From positions 310,001-374,000 of the forward strand of contig CAYWXV010000001.1 in assembly GCA_964462535.1 (NCBI GenBank): DNA of 64,000 nt. The letters run 5' to 3'. The notes below the pieces were generated by a model. The model saw nothing but the letters and a program-made list of their open reading frames with translations. It was not told where the DNA came from and did no database searches. Position 1 is the first letter of the stretch. Every line of letters begins with the position of its first letter. This DNA is from CAYWXV01 sp964462535. GTDB taxonomy: Bacteria; Bacteroidota; Ignavibacteria; OLB7. Made by a program: the position numbers and the translations under genes. Below are positions 43,292 to 52,622 of the stretch, one piece after another.

Positions 43292-44297
43292 AGAGTAGGT
43301 GACGCATCTCCCCAATTCCCTTCTCCAACGATGCGAACGAGTCGAACCGACATCCCGCTGCATGATCATGCCCGCCCCCGCCAAATCTCTCAGCGAGCAT
43401 CCGTGCAGTAACCACCCCTCCTTCCATCGATCTAAACGAACAGCGCACGGAGTAGTCTTCCTGCAGGGAATAGAGCAATGCAATCACGTTGGGCGTAAGA
43501 CGATGCTCCTTGCACAGATGGTTGCCTGTCTCTGAGTTGAACGCCGTAGAATTAACTATCCGAAGAACGCTTCCGTCACATTCGTAGTCACGCACATTGC
43601 GAACGGTTCTCCAAACCTGCGCGTCGACCATTCTTGAAATCGCCCTCCCCTCCACAAGCTTCTCCTGGAACCACTGCTCCTGGTCGCGCATTGAGACGGC
43701 CAGCTCCTCGCGGAGATCTTCAACCGTCCCGTTCAATACGTTAAGGGCAGCGTTGATCTGAGCGGACTGTTCCAGCTTCCACTCCCATATGTCTTGATCG
43801 GCGATGTATCGAAGCAGCATTGGCGTCGCAAGCGATTCACCATACTCCCGATTGAAAAATTCCCACACGAGTGTGGCCCCACTCAGACCGGGTCCGATTC
43901 TGATATCGGTTTCGGTACAGAAGGTCCGAAGCTCGTCGATCTTATCCAGAGCGGTCTGGTGATGGTCGATACAGACCACGCGAATTGCCCCAGCCTTGAT
44001 CCGATTTGTCGCTCGTAGATAGTCGTAGACCTGGTTGAACTTTGTCGCCGACATCGAGACGTCGACCAGGTAGATCTCGTGGACGTCCCACCGAGTATGC
44101 AATTCCGCGTGCAGGAACGATTCGGCGAATGGATCGTCCCACTCCGAATTGTATGCGAGCGGGCAGAACCTGACGTCGACGACTGTACCCGACCCCGCGT
44201 GCGCCCTCATCATCCTGTATTCCAGGGCTGCGGCCGCGGCCGCTCCGTCGTTACACGGTGCGTGATAGAAGCAGATAATGGATGTTCGATCGGACAC
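43272..44297 (-). CDS. DHH family phosphoesterase
   Basis: 341-aa cytoplasmic phosphoesterase. The N-terminal DHH domain has HAPCNDGAAAAAALEY (metal-binding Asp), LVDVSMS and the signature VCIDHHQT; the DHHA1 domain ends with GGGGHDHAAGCRF for substrate binding. Relatives hydrolyse small oligoribonucleotides or cyclic nucleotides (NrnB-like group), so either substrate is possible. It has no CBS or membrane domain. Convergent with the OmpA-like gene, with a 20-base overlap of the coding ends; divergent from comB. Confidence 0.85.
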   Translation of the reverse strand: MSDRTSIICFYHAPCNDGAAAAAALEYRMMRAHAGSGTVVDVRFCPLAYNSEWDDPFAESFLHAELHTRWDVHEIYLVDVSMSATKFNQVYDYLRATNRIKAGAIRVVCIDHHQTALDKIDELRTFCTETDIRIGPGLSGATLVWEFFNREYGESLATPMLLRYIADQDIWEWKLEQSAQINAALNVLNGTVEDLREELAVSMRDQEQWFQEKLVEGRAISRMVDAQVWRTVRNVRDYECDGSVLRIVNSTAFNSETGNHLCKEHRLTPNVIALLYSLQEDYSVRCSFRSMEGGVVTARMLAERFGGGGHDHAAGCRFDSFASLEKGIGEMRHLLSTRGAA

Positions 44298-44475
44298 GCT
44301 GCGGTTTGAGTAAGTGAATTGTTTCCAGGTTCGCGTGCTTCAGCACCCCCGACGGACTCGCACTTGCGGCCGGCACACACCCCGCCGCGCACGCCGAGTT
44401 TCGTTAGGTTTCCTTCTCCATTTGCCCCATATTGCCCTCCGCTACGCCCTCTGACAGACTGCTGGTCCGTGGTCC

Positions 44476-45198
44476 ATGGTTGAGGTTCTCGAGAATCCAC
44501 GATCGTCCCCTCTACTCTCTCGGCTCGTTGACGCGACCGCGGTTATCGTCGATGTTCTCCGCGCTTCCACCACGGTGGTAGCAGCCCTGGAGGCAGGAGC
44601 CCGTGCAATCATTCCTGTCGGTTCTGGCGAGGAGGCACTCTCCCGCCGCTCCACACTTCCGGCGTCACTGGCAGGCGGGGAGCGTGGTGGCGTCCGGTTG
44701 ACGGGGTTCGATCTCGGGAACTCGCCGTTGGAATATACACCGGCTTCCGTCCGAGACAGAACGATCTTCATGACAACCTCGAACGGTGTCCCGCTTTATC
44801 AGAAGCTTTACTCAGCTCGGACAGTCTGTTGGGGTTGCGTGCGCAACGCGGGAGAAGTCGCCCGGCACATCCTCAACGAAGGTCGCCCGGCAGTTATCGG
44901 GTGTGCCGGCACCGGCGATGCCCTCGCTCTGGAGGATATCATCGGGGCCGGAGCGATCGTGCACGAGCTTGCCCTCATCTCCGACCAGTCGAGTCTACCG
45001 CTAAATGACGCTGCGCAGGTTGCATTGGCTTTGTTTACTGCAGCGCGCGACGACTTGCACAATGCCCTGTTGAAGGGCACGCACGCACAGGCACTTGTAC
45101 GCCTTGGATTCGCAGACGATGTCGCATACGCCTCGAACCTCAACGCCAGCTCCGGAATTCTCCCGATAGTACGTGATGGAGTCGTCACGTTGTTGTGA
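44476..45198 (+). CDS. comB: ComB-like 2-phosphosulfolactate phosphatase
   Basis: 240-aa Mg-dependent phosphatase family named for coenzyme M synthesis in methanogens. Recognisable are VIVDVLRASTT, RGGVRLTGFDLGNSPLEY, FMTTSNGVP and IGCAGTGDALALED. Many bacteria without coenzyme M carry this family, so the natural substrate here is uncertain; sulfolactate metabolism is one possibility. No other sulfonate gene is nearby. Starts at ATG 44476; the ftsK start lies 38 bases after the stop. Confidence 0.8.
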   Translation: MVEVLENPRSSPLLSRLVDATAVIVDVLRASTTVVAALEAGARAIIPVGSGEEALSRRSTLPASLAGGERGGVRLTGFDLGNSPLEYTPASVRDRTIFMTTSNGVPLYQKLYSARTVCWGCVRNAGEVARHILNEGRPAVIGCAGTGDALALEDIIGAGAIVHELALISDQSSLPLNDAAQVALALFTAARDDLHNALLKGTHAQALVRLGFADDVAYASNLNASSGILPIVRDGVVTLL

Positions 45199-45236
45199 TC
45201 GGTGACCAGGTCCAAACTCCCCTACCGTCCAGAATC

Positions 45237-47984
45237 ATGGCAGAACAACACGCACCCGAGATCACCTTTATTCGGAATAGACCGGCATCCAGAAAAGGGG
45301 CCGGCGACGAACCGTCTCAATCGGCCCGAAAGCGAAAGCCCTCGAAAGCATCCAAGGGTGAGTCGGCCAGCGCCGGCGGTCACAATACGAGGGAGCCGCG
45401 TGTTACGCCTGATGAGCGCCTGCGGCACGTACTCGCCATTGCCCTTATCGTCTCCGGCTTTCTCGTCCTTCTGTCAATCGTAAGCTATACTCCTCTCGAT
45501 CAGGCCAACGCGGACCTCCGAATCTCGGACGTCAGCGGCTTGATGACGAATGATCCGGCTGTAATCGCCCGTGCGGACACCACCAATAACTGGCTCGGAC
45601 TCGTTGGTGCTCTCGTTGCAAATTTCCTGATCAATGGCACGATTGGCTACTGGGTCATTATCATCCCCCTCCTGTTGGGACTCTGGGGGGTCACAACCTA
45701 CCGGGCCAAGGAAGTTGAGCGGTCGACTCGGCTAACGCTATTCACGATTGGGATCACGGCAAACGTTGCCGCAATTCTGGGGACGATGCAGCTCATCACG
45801 TGGCTCCCCGCGCCGTCGCACGAGTGGAGTGGTGCCATCGGCGCCTTCATTGCATACGTGCTGTCCGGGCTGATTGGGACCGCCGGCTCGATGCTCGTGC
45901 TCCTTTCCGCGCTTGGAATAACACTGCTTTACGCCGTGGACCTCGACCTGAAGGACATTGTGGCGTTTGTGCGGAAGCACGGATCGGAACTGGCGAGAGG
46001 GGCCGCAAGCGTACGCGCCCGGTTCGACCGTCCCGGGGACGAGGGTGGTAGGGTCGCTCCCGACGTCGCCGTTGAGCCTGCCGAGGCTGGTCTTTCGGTC
46101 GACGAACCAGCCCGCATGATTCGACGACGGAAAGGTGTCGACACGCCGTTCACTGCAGTTGAGCCTCAGATCCGAACCGTCGACGACCGGGAGTTGAGAA
46201 CGTCACGGTCACCGCTCCCCGATCTTCAACAAGCGGCACCGCCGGCCGTCCAAAGGCCCCGCGAGACCACATCCGAAGTGCGGACAGGTGACACCTCCGC
46301 GCCGAACGTCCCGAATGAGGCCGTTCGGTTGCGTGCACCTGAGGCCGTCGAGCAGGATACGTCCAACGTGGAAGTCGTGCGTGGCGAGGATCCGACACCC
46401 ACCCCACCACCTGCAGCGCGCCTGACACTGAACGTGCAGGAGGGCGAGACGGAAGCAGACGTGGAATCGACGAAGGGTGACGCCCTCCTCTCGAGGATCA
46501 AGGACGAAGAGATCAAGTACGTGCCGCCGCCGGTACTACTCCTAACGCCGCAGAACGAGCACGAGGAAGTGCGGGATGAGGAACTGAAGGAGAATGGAAG
46601 AATTCTTCAGGAAAAGTTGGGAACGTTCAACATCCAGATCGAGAATCTCACGGTGACGCCCGGACCCGTTGTGACTCTGTACGAGTTTGTGCCGGCAGCC
46701 GGGATCAAGATTTCACAGATCGAATCGCTCACGGACGACATTGCGCTCGCGATGAAGGCCCGAGGTATCCGTATCATCGCCCCGATCCCCGGCAAAGGGA
46801 CCGTTGGTGTTGAGATCCCAAACCATCGTCCGACGATGGTCCGCATTCGGTCGGTGTTGAACACTACAAAGTTCCGAGAGGCAGACCTCCGGCTCCCGCT
46901 CGCGCTGGGAAAGACAACTATAGGCGAGGTCTATTGCGACGACCTGACGAAGATGCCTCACCTGCTGATTGCAGGAGCAACCGGGTCAGGGAAGTCTGTC
47001 GGGATCAACGCGATACTGGCATCCCTCATTTACAAGATGCATCCGCGTGACCTGAAGCTGGTTATTGTCGACCCGAAGAAGATTGAGCTTACGCAGTACC
47101 GGACGCTGGCGTCGCACTTCCTGGCGCAGTGCCCCGACATCGACGAGGACATCATCACAACGCCCCAGAACGCCGTGATGGCTCTCAAGTCGCTCGAGAT
47201 GGAGATGGATCGACGATACGATATCCTTGCCAAGGGGCGGCAGCGGAACATCGCAGACTACAATCAGAAGATCGCCGAAGGAGCGTACGCGTCTGTAGCG
47301 GACTTCGATCACAGGAAGCTCCCCTACATCGTGCTGATTCTCGATGAGCTGGCTGACCTTATGATCACCGCACGTGGGGAGGTCGAAGAGCCAATTGCGC
47401 GTCTGGCGCAACTTGCACGCGCCGTTGGTATTCACATGGTCGTGGCAACGCAGCGGCCGTCTGTCGACGTGCTAACGGGTACCATCAAGGCCAACTTCCC
47501 TGCCCGCATCGCCTACCAGGTCGCCTCCAAGATTGACTCGCGAACGATTCTCGATATGTCCGGGGCGGAGTACCTCCTTGGGAATGGTGATATGCTCTAT
47601 CTGCCTGGCGGATCTCCCAAACCCATCCGACTGCAGAATGCGTTCATATCCACGGAAGAGGTTGAAGCGATCTGTGACCACGTTGGCGATCAGCAAGGTT
47701 TCACAACGCCCTACATGCTCCCGTCGATGCTGGACCGGCGTCGCGCTGGCAGCTCAGGGGGCGACGATTCCAGGGACGAACTGTTCGAGGATGCGGCGAA
47801 GCTGGTGGTGCGTCATCAGCAGGGATCCGTATCGCTCGTGCAGCGCCGGCTGAAGGTCGGCTACTCGCGAGCTGCGCGGATTATCGATGAGCTTGAGATG
47901 GCTGGAATCGTGGGACCGTTCGACGGATCGAAGGCCAGGCAGGTGTTGGTCGAGGACGAGGACGATCTGGATCTCTACCTCTGA
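45237..47984 (+). CDS. ftsK: DNA translocase FtsK
   Basis: Septal double-strand DNA pump that clears chromosome dimers at division. 915 aa from ATG 45237; an in-frame GTG at 45195 would overlap comB. A basic N-terminal tail, four membrane helices (about 60-240), a long acidic/proline linker (about 270-430), then the FtsK motor with Walker A GATGSGKSVGIN near residue 580 and Walker B YIVLILDELADLM, and ATQRPSVDVLTG. The C-terminal winged-helix gamma domain (QQGSVSLVQRRLKVGYSRAA) reads polarity sequences. The last 10 bases overlap the convergent gene. Confidence 0.96.
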   Translation: MAEQHAPEITFIRNRPASRKGAGDEPSQSARKRKPSKASKGESASAGGHNTREPRVTPDERLRHVLAIALIVSGFLVLLSIVSYTPLDQANADLRISDVSGLMTNDPAVIARADTTNNWLGLVGALVANFLINGTIGYWVIIIPLLLGLWGVTTYRAKEVERSTRLTLFTIGITANVAAILGTMQLITWLPAPSHEWSGAIGAFIAYVLSGLIGTAGSMLVLLSALGITLLYAVDLDLKDIVAFVRKHGSELARGAASVRARFDRPGDEGGRVAPDVAVEPAEAGLSVDEPARMIRRRKGVDTPFTAVEPQIRTVDDRELRTSRSPLPDLQQAAPPAVQRPRETTSEVRTGDTSAPNVPNEAVRLRAPEAVEQDTSNVEVVRGEDPTPTPPPAARLTLNVQEGETEADVESTKGDALLSRIKDEEIKYVPPPVLLLTPQNEHEEVRDEELKENGRILQEKLGTFNIQIENLTVTPGPVVTLYEFVPAAGIKISQIESLTDDIALAMKARGIRIIAPIPGKGTVGVEIPNHRPTMVRIRSVLNTTKFREADLRLPLALGKTTIGEVYCDDLTKMPHLLIAGATGSGKSVGINAILASLIYKMHPRDLKLVIVDPKKIELTQYRTLASHFLAQCPDIDEDIITTPQNAVMALKSLEMEMDRRYDILAKGRQRNIADYNQKIAEGAYASVADFDHRKLPYIVLILDELADLMITARGEVEEPIARLAQLARAVGIHMVVATQRPSVDVLTGTIKANFPARIAYQVASKIDSRTILDMSGAEYLLGNGDMLYLPGGSPKPIRLQNAFISTEEVEAICDHVGDQQGFTTPYMLPSMLDRRRAGSSGGDDSRDELFEDAAKLVVRHQQGSVSLVQRRLKVGYSRAARIIDELEMAGIVGPFDGSKARQVLVEDEDDLDLYL

Positions 47985-48694
47985 TCATCGTCGAGCAGAA
48001 CCAGACGATCACCGGTCGTCTGTTCTGGCTTCCGCCCGCGAACCTCGCGAATGACGACGTCCGGCCGGTCGACACGCGCACGATGGGGCATCGGTGCGCC
48101 TCGATGGTCACCGTCGTAGTAGTGAAGCGTTCGACCTCTAGTTGTCTGAATCATCAGGAGGGGCCCACGCCCCTCATCTTGCACGAACACCACCTCCCCC
48201 TTTCCCATTTCGCCTCGCTCCCCTGGGCTGAGCTGCGATAACACCAGTTCGAACGATGCAGTCGCAACAAGATGGTGACAGCATCGCGAAATGAATTCAA
48301 CACCCGATGGCGCGCCCTGGTCCGACGGCATCATGATGGATATTGGAGTCTTTCGTCCGAGTACGCGTGAGTAGTTGACGAACGCACAGACACCCCTGGC
48401 GTACGAAACCGAGGCCGAGGTCAGGATGATCCCCCGGATTCCGAGGAGTCGTTTCAGTTTTGACTCCTGATACAACGCCGACAACATATGTGAGGTCGGA
48501 TTGATCAGAACGACAGCACCTTCGTACGCAACGAGTGTCCCGATGGTCGTCACGTCGTCCATCAGGAAGACTTCGGCGAGATGGCGCTTATCGAACCAGA
48601 CTCTTTTCGTGAACATGTACCGGGCGATGAGAGAGATTGGATGTTCGCGGCTATCGACTATATCCGGTGCGGACACGATTCGGGGTGCTCGCAT
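47975..48694 (-). CDS. Metallo-beta-lactamase-fold protein without the metal-binding motif
   Basis: 239-aa protein I cannot assign firmly. The stretch GTLVAYEGAVVLINPT, then KLKRLLGIRGIILTS, ASVSYARGVCAFVNYSRV and LGRKTPISIMMPSDQGA follows the order of a ribonuclease Z-type metallo-beta-lactamase fold (strand, RQL-like helix, strand, HxHxDH loop, GLPGLL-like helix, then R..PL.IYGP). Where the HxHxDH zinc motif should be, the sequence is SASVSYAR, so catalysis is unlikely. The start is uncertain: ATG 48694 overlaps fur by 37 bases, while ATG 48616 would begin MFTKRVWFDK and leave a 41-base gap. Last gene of the ccm-fur run. Confidence 0.5.
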   Translation of the reverse strand: MRAPRIVSAPDIVDSREHPISLIARYMFTKRVWFDKRHLAEVFLMDDVTTIGTLVAYEGAVVLINPTSHMLSALYQESKLKRLLGIRGIILTSASVSYARGVCAFVNYSRVLGRKTPISIMMPSDQGAPSGVEFISRCCHHLVATASFELVLSQLSPGERGEMGKGEVVFVQDEGRGPLLMIQTTRGRTLHYYDGDHRGAPMPHRARVDRPDVVIREVRGRKPEQTTGDRLVLLDDDQR

Positions 48695-49239
48695 TCGGCA
48701 AAGATCTGGAACGAATGATCCACAACTTTCAAGCCGGCCTTCTCGGCGACCTGTTTACGAATGCTGAGAAGCTGCGGATGAACGAACTCAGAGATGTGCC
48801 CGCAGATGACACAGATCAGGTGATCGTGATGCGGCTCATCAAAGCCGACTTCGTAGTAGCTCCGACCACTCCGGAAGTTGTGCTTGATGATCAAACCAGC
48901 CTTCTCCAACAGCTCCAACGTCGAGTAGACAGTGGCACGGCTGATCGACTGCTTGTCGACCACCATGGACGCATAGAGCTCATCCGCATTGAAGTGACCA
49001 ACACGATTCAGGACCGCGTCGAGAATCTTGTACCGCTCTGGCGTTGAGCGATAGTGCCCGTTTGCCAGAAATCGTTGAAAGGTCTTGAGCGCCTGCTGCT
49101 TCAACTCGTCACTAAGCACGCGATCCGATTCCAACAGAGCTTTCGACTCCAACTCGTCGACCGGGACTGAATTTTCCCTGTGGTCGGTCTGAGTTGTCTC
49201 GCGACGGACTGTGGTTCGCTGGGTACCTGCCTGTTTCAT
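48658..49239 (-). CDS. Fur family transcriptional regulator
   Basis: 193-aa metal-dependent repressor. A winged-helix DNA-binding domain (YRSTPERYKILDAVL ... SISRATVYSTLELLEKAG) is followed by the dimer/metal domain with PHHDHLICVICG and a C-terminal CEHPESC that can complete the structural zinc site. An unusually long N-terminal extension (about 45 residues, polar) precedes the fold. Fur, PerR and Zur cannot be told apart from sequence alone. It lies 21 bases after ccmF on the same strand, so it is probably transcribed with cytochrome maturation genes and may tie them to iron or peroxide. Confidence 0.88.
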   Translation of the reverse strand: MKQAGTQRTTVRRETTQTDHRENSVPVDELESKALLESDRVLSDELKQQALKTFQRFLANGHYRSTPERYKILDAVLNRVGHFNADELYASMVVDKQSISRATVYSTLELLEKAGLIIKHNFRSGRSYYEVGFDEPHHDHLICVICGHISEFVHPQLLSIRKQVAEKAGLKVVDHSFQIFAECEHPESCPHRI

Positions 49240-49260
49240 CCTTTCTTCCTTACGTAGGCA

Positions 49261-51636
49261 TCACGAACGGATGTGTGCGTGGGCCGAACCTGGTGGCATG
49301 GATGTGAGGCCCTCGGCAACCTGCTCGGGGGCGGCATCCCCAATGACGAGCGCAACTTCGCGACGCCTGCGAACAATGGCAAAAGCAAATCCACCGACCA
49401 TGATAATCACGCCGGCCCAGACGAAGGAGATGAACGGTTTGACCGACACGTCGACTACGACAACGGGTTTTGAGGGGGGTGATGGCCGCGAAGACGACTT
49501 GAATGCAAGCACAACCTGCGAGTTCGCGAGGTTCTCTTGATCGCTGACGATCCCGGCCATGCCGACCGAAACATCGGTCCCCGCAATCTTTTTCGGAATA
49601 TAGGCGCCTGTCGACATCACATATTCCGTGGTTACGAAGAACGAGGTATCGGGCCGCGTAATCTCCAGAATCGCACTCTGTTTCCCCTCGGTCTGGGCTC
49701 GACTCATGTCGAAGCGCTCGAAGCGAACCGAGATTGTTGAGTCAAACGGAACAGCAGCCCGTTCGCCCTTGCGCAGCTGTGCAGTTGGGTCACCACCATC
49801 GTCTTCAAGAGCCTTCGGGGAAACGTAAATGTCTCTGGATGGGTAGTAGAGAATACCCGGCTCCAGGAAGGGCGTCTCGCGCTTGTTGAAGTCACTTAGA
49901 AAAGTGACGGGACCGACGGTGTACGTGTCGTCGCCCCGCTTCAGCACAATGTTGTGCCGGTACTTCTCACGATCGGTCTTCTCGAGTTCGGTCCTTTCGG
50001 GACCGGTATACGTTGCCGTATAGTCGAACACTTTGGTGGGGACACCCTGGACCAATCGAACGTGCTGTGTTTCGGTATACCGTGCTGTGAATATGATGCC
50101 GAGCATCATGAGCGAGACGCCGGCGTGCGAAATGTATGCACCGATGAATCGAGGGTTCCCTCGGACAACGCGAGCGCCAACTTGCGTGTTGACAACGATG
50201 GCCAGAATGGACCCGAAGCCCAACGCAAGGTAGATGGGATCCGCAACTCCAAGGGCGAACAATCCGATCGTCCCGAGCAACGCGATACCCCCAGCGATCC
50301 ACATTCCCTTCGCGAATTCCTCCCTCTCCGTGTTCCTCCACTTCAAACGCATGCTGATGCCATTCAGAAGGACGATGGCGAGCGCAATGGGTAGATGAAG
50401 GTTGTTATAGAAATCGGTGGGTACAGCAGCCTTTGGCTTACCTATGAGCGGCATGATTAGCGGCCACGAGGTTCCAATCAGCACGACCGTTGAGGACGCA
50501 AGCAGCACCGCCGATCCAATCGCCAACGCGTTCTCGCGTGACAATAGTGGGAAGCGAATTGGGGCCTGTTGAAGCTCCTTCCAACGCATCAGCAGCAGGC
50601 CGAAGCCCAGGCCCAGAAACGTGAGGAGAATCACCAGCAACACGAAGTAGACGAAACCACCCGGTGATACGAAGCTATGCACAGAGGTATCGCCTAGGAC
50701 ACCGGAGCGCGTCAGGAAGGTCGAGTACAGGATCAAGCCCCATGCGGCAACGGCCAGCGCAAAATTTGTCCGCACCAGACCACCCACGCGCATCTGGTCG
50801 CCAGGCTTCCTCGGAATGGCCCCGGTCCGCTTCTGTACAAGCATTGTGTGAACAAGCGCGACGCATGCAAGCCACGGTATCAGGCTCGAGTTTTCGACGG
50901 GATCCCACGCCCAGAATCCTCCCCATCCAAGCGTCTCGTAGGCCCACCATCCACCCAGCATGATTCCAAAACCGAGCGCCATCGACGCAAAGAGCGCCCA
51001 TGGCAACGATATCGTGATCCATCGTTGGTAATCGCGTTTCAGTAGCCCTGCAACAGCGAAGACAAACGGGACCGTCATAGATGCGAAGCCGAGGAAGAGT
51101 ATTGGGGGGTGAATCGTAATCCAGAGGTTTTCCAGCTGTGGATTCAGGCCTCTTGGGGTCGGAATGAAGTCAGCGGGGATCTTCTCGTCGGGGAACGACT
51201 GAAAGATCGTGTGAAACGGAGACTTCACCGTCAGGATGACGAGCAGGAGCGAAATCACAAGCATGAGGGGGATCATGGTGTGTGTCTCGTACCCAACTCG
51301 CTGCGAGTAACTGTAGACGAAGATCCCGATGATGCAGGTCATCAGCGTCCAGAGCATGAAACTTCCCTCCTGCCCTGCATAGAAAGAGGCTATCTGGAGC
51401 GGGCGCGAAAGGTTGCCAGAGGAATGCTGGTAGATGTACGTGAACTGATACTGGTGCGACAGAATCAAATACATCAGGTACGCCGAAGCGCCCAGGAACG
51501 TGACGACCGAGAGGTGGAAGCAGGTTCGCGCTACCTGAAGGTCGCGGTGATCCTGTCGTCGCAGCGTCAGTACATACGCCACCAACGAAGCAAGCGCGGA
51601 TGCCAGTGACGCGGAAATCGCGAATGATCCAAACAT
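49261..51636 (-). CDS. ccmF: Cytochrome c heme lyase CcmF
   Basis: Multi-helix inner-membrane protein that attaches heme to apocytochromes in system I (Ccm). 791 aa, longer than the roughly 650 of E. coli. The tryptophan-rich heme-handling WWD motif WGGFWAWDPVENSSLIPWL is intact. N-terminal helices start MFGSFAISASLASALAS, and the late periplasmic domain (about 560-730) precedes a final helix (ISFVWAGVIIMVGGFAFAIV). It is 20 bases downstream of the CcmE-like gene. CcmG and CcmH, usual partners, are not in the window. Confidence 0.93.
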   Translation of the reverse strand: MFGSFAISASLASALASLVAYVLTLRRQDHRDLQVARTCFHLSVVTFLGASAYLMYLILSHQYQFTYIYQHSSGNLSRPLQIASFYAGQEGSFMLWTLMTCIIGIFVYSYSQRVGYETHTMIPLMLVISLLLVILTVKSPFHTIFQSFPDEKIPADFIPTPRGLNPQLENLWITIHPPILFLGFASMTVPFVFAVAGLLKRDYQRWITISLPWALFASMALGFGIMLGGWWAYETLGWGGFWAWDPVENSSLIPWLACVALVHTMLVQKRTGAIPRKPGDQMRVGGLVRTNFALAVAAWGLILYSTFLTRSGVLGDTSVHSFVSPGGFVYFVLLVILLTFLGLGFGLLLMRWKELQQAPIRFPLLSRENALAIGSAVLLASSTVVLIGTSWPLIMPLIGKPKAAVPTDFYNNLHLPIALAIVLLNGISMRLKWRNTEREEFAKGMWIAGGIALLGTIGLFALGVADPIYLALGFGSILAIVVNTQVGARVVRGNPRFIGAYISHAGVSLMMLGIIFTARYTETQHVRLVQGVPTKVFDYTATYTGPERTELEKTDREKYRHNIVLKRGDDTYTVGPVTFLSDFNKRETPFLEPGILYYPSRDIYVSPKALEDDGGDPTAQLRKGERAAVPFDSTISVRFERFDMSRAQTEGKQSAILEITRPDTSFFVTTEYVMSTGAYIPKKIAGTDVSVGMAGIVSDQENLANSQVVLAFKSSSRPSPPSKPVVVVDVSVKPFISFVWAGVIIMVGGFAFAIVRRRREVALVIGDAAPEQVAEGLTSMPPGSAHAHIRS

Positions 51637-51656
51637 GCTCTTCTTCCTGTCCCGAA

Positions 51657-52019
51657 CTAGTGAATGGTCATGCCTGTGGCGTGAAAGTAGTCTCCGTGCG
51701 AATGCCCCGATACCGAGACGGACACCTTCCCCTTGTACGCATTCTTGATGTCGGCCACCGACACCGGATCCTGTCCAGCATACTGGACCCTCGATGCCGT
51801 CCCCCCTGCATCCTTCATTGTAAACACGAGATCGCCATCCGCGTCCTCGACCTGATCAGAGGCAATCGTGCCGACGACGATCACCTTCTTCTTCGAGTCG
51901 TTTACGGAAGCGGCCTGGCTGAATGTGAGCTCCGGAATGTCGACCGTGGCCAATCCATACCACGTCGTCAGGCCCGCAATGAGCACGAACGCCACGATGA
52001 ACACGCTTCTTCTTGTCAT
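51657..52019 (-). CDS. CcmE-like OB-fold protein lacking the heme-binding motif
   Basis: 120-aa membrane-anchored periplasmic protein. One N-terminal helix (SVFIVAFVLIAGLTTWYGL) and a small beta-barrel similar to CcmE (VIVVGTIAS ... LVFTMKD ... VQYAGQDPVSVADI ... VSVSVSGHSHGDYFHATGMTIH). It stops just where CcmE proteins carry the HxxxY or CxxxY segment that binds heme covalently, so it cannot work as a standard heme chaperone. ATG 52019 gives the helix directly after the start; an upstream in-frame ATG at 52079 would overlap ccmE. Its position between ccmE and ccmF suggests an accessory role in heme transfer. Confidence 0.7.
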   Translation of the reverse strand: MTRRSVFIVAFVLIAGLTTWYGLATVDIPELTFSQAASVNDSKKKVIVVGTIASDQVEDADGDLVFTMKDAGGTASRVQYAGQDPVSVADIKNAYKGKVSVSVSGHSHGDYFHATGMTIH

Positions 52020-52035
52020 TACATTCCCGGTAGTG

Positions 52036-52431
52036 TCAGCTTCCACTCTGCTTCTCAAATCCGGACGCATCCGACTCATACTTCGACGGGCACTTCGTCA
52101 GAATGCTGGAGCAATGGAATGTGTTGTTCTCGACATATCCCGTCGCAACCATTGAGGTCGCCAATTCAAAGTTGTTTGGCTTGGCACCATCGTACTGCAC
52201 CTGCATTGTACCACCCTTGTCGTCCCGCATGGTGAACTGGAAGAGGTTGTTCTGTGAATCGTACTGAGTCCCCTTGTTCTTGACCCAGGTCCCTGCAATC
52301 TGGACTTTGCGACCAGTCGATGCTGCGGATACGAAATCGGAGTATTCGATCTTCTTGTTCTCTAGCGTCAACACCGTCGTGACCACAACGAGCATTGCCG
52401 CCAGCATTCCTATTACATACTTCATTCGCAT
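52036..52431 (-). CDS. ccmE: Cytochrome c maturation protein CcmE, CxxxY type
   Basis: Periplasmic heme chaperone of system I, 131 aa. N-terminal anchor helix (MKYVIGMLAAMLVVVTTV), then an OB-fold barrel (RKVQIAGTWVK, LFQFTMRD, MQVQYDG) and the terminal motif FHCSSILTKCPSKYESD. In most bacteria the heme-binding residue is the His of HxxxY; here the same place holds Cys (CPSKY), a variant known from archaea and some deltaproteobacterial Ccm systems. A second ATG at 52425 is an alternative start. Confidence 0.88.
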   Translation of the reverse strand: MRMKYVIGMLAAMLVVVTTVLTLENKKIEYSDFVSAASTGRKVQIAGTWVKNKGTQYDSQNNLFQFTMRDDKGGTMQVQYDGAKPNNFELATSMVATGYVENNTFHCSSILTKCPSKYESDASGFEKQSGS

Positions 52432-52452
52432 TGTTGTTCTCCTCGTGCTGAA

Positions 52453-52617
52453 CTACCGTACTGAATCGTGACCATTCGCTTGCACCACACGTGCCAGACT
52501 CGATTCCATCTTGCGAAGCCTTGCGTCAAGGCGGAGCAGATAGAACAGGACCCCCAGCATTACGATCAATGCCACGACCAGCGCGGCGAACATTGAGTGA
52601 TCTATGAAGAACTGCAT
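52453..52617 (-). CDS. ccmD: Small membrane protein in CcmD position
   Basis: 54 aa from ATG 52617, between ccmC (5 bases) and ccmE (21 bases). It starts MQFFIDHSMFAALVVALIVM, a single membrane helix that continues to about residue 29, followed by a charged cytoplasmic segment (RLDARLRKMESSLARV). Size, topology and location all match CcmD, the small protein that helps release heme-loaded CcmE from the CcmABC complex. Sequence conservation in CcmD is weak, so the name rests mainly on context. Confidence 0.72.
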   Translation of the reverse strand: MQFFIDHSMFAALVVALIVMLGVLFYLLRLDARLRKMESSLARVVQANGHDSVR

Positions 52618-52622
52618 CGCTG

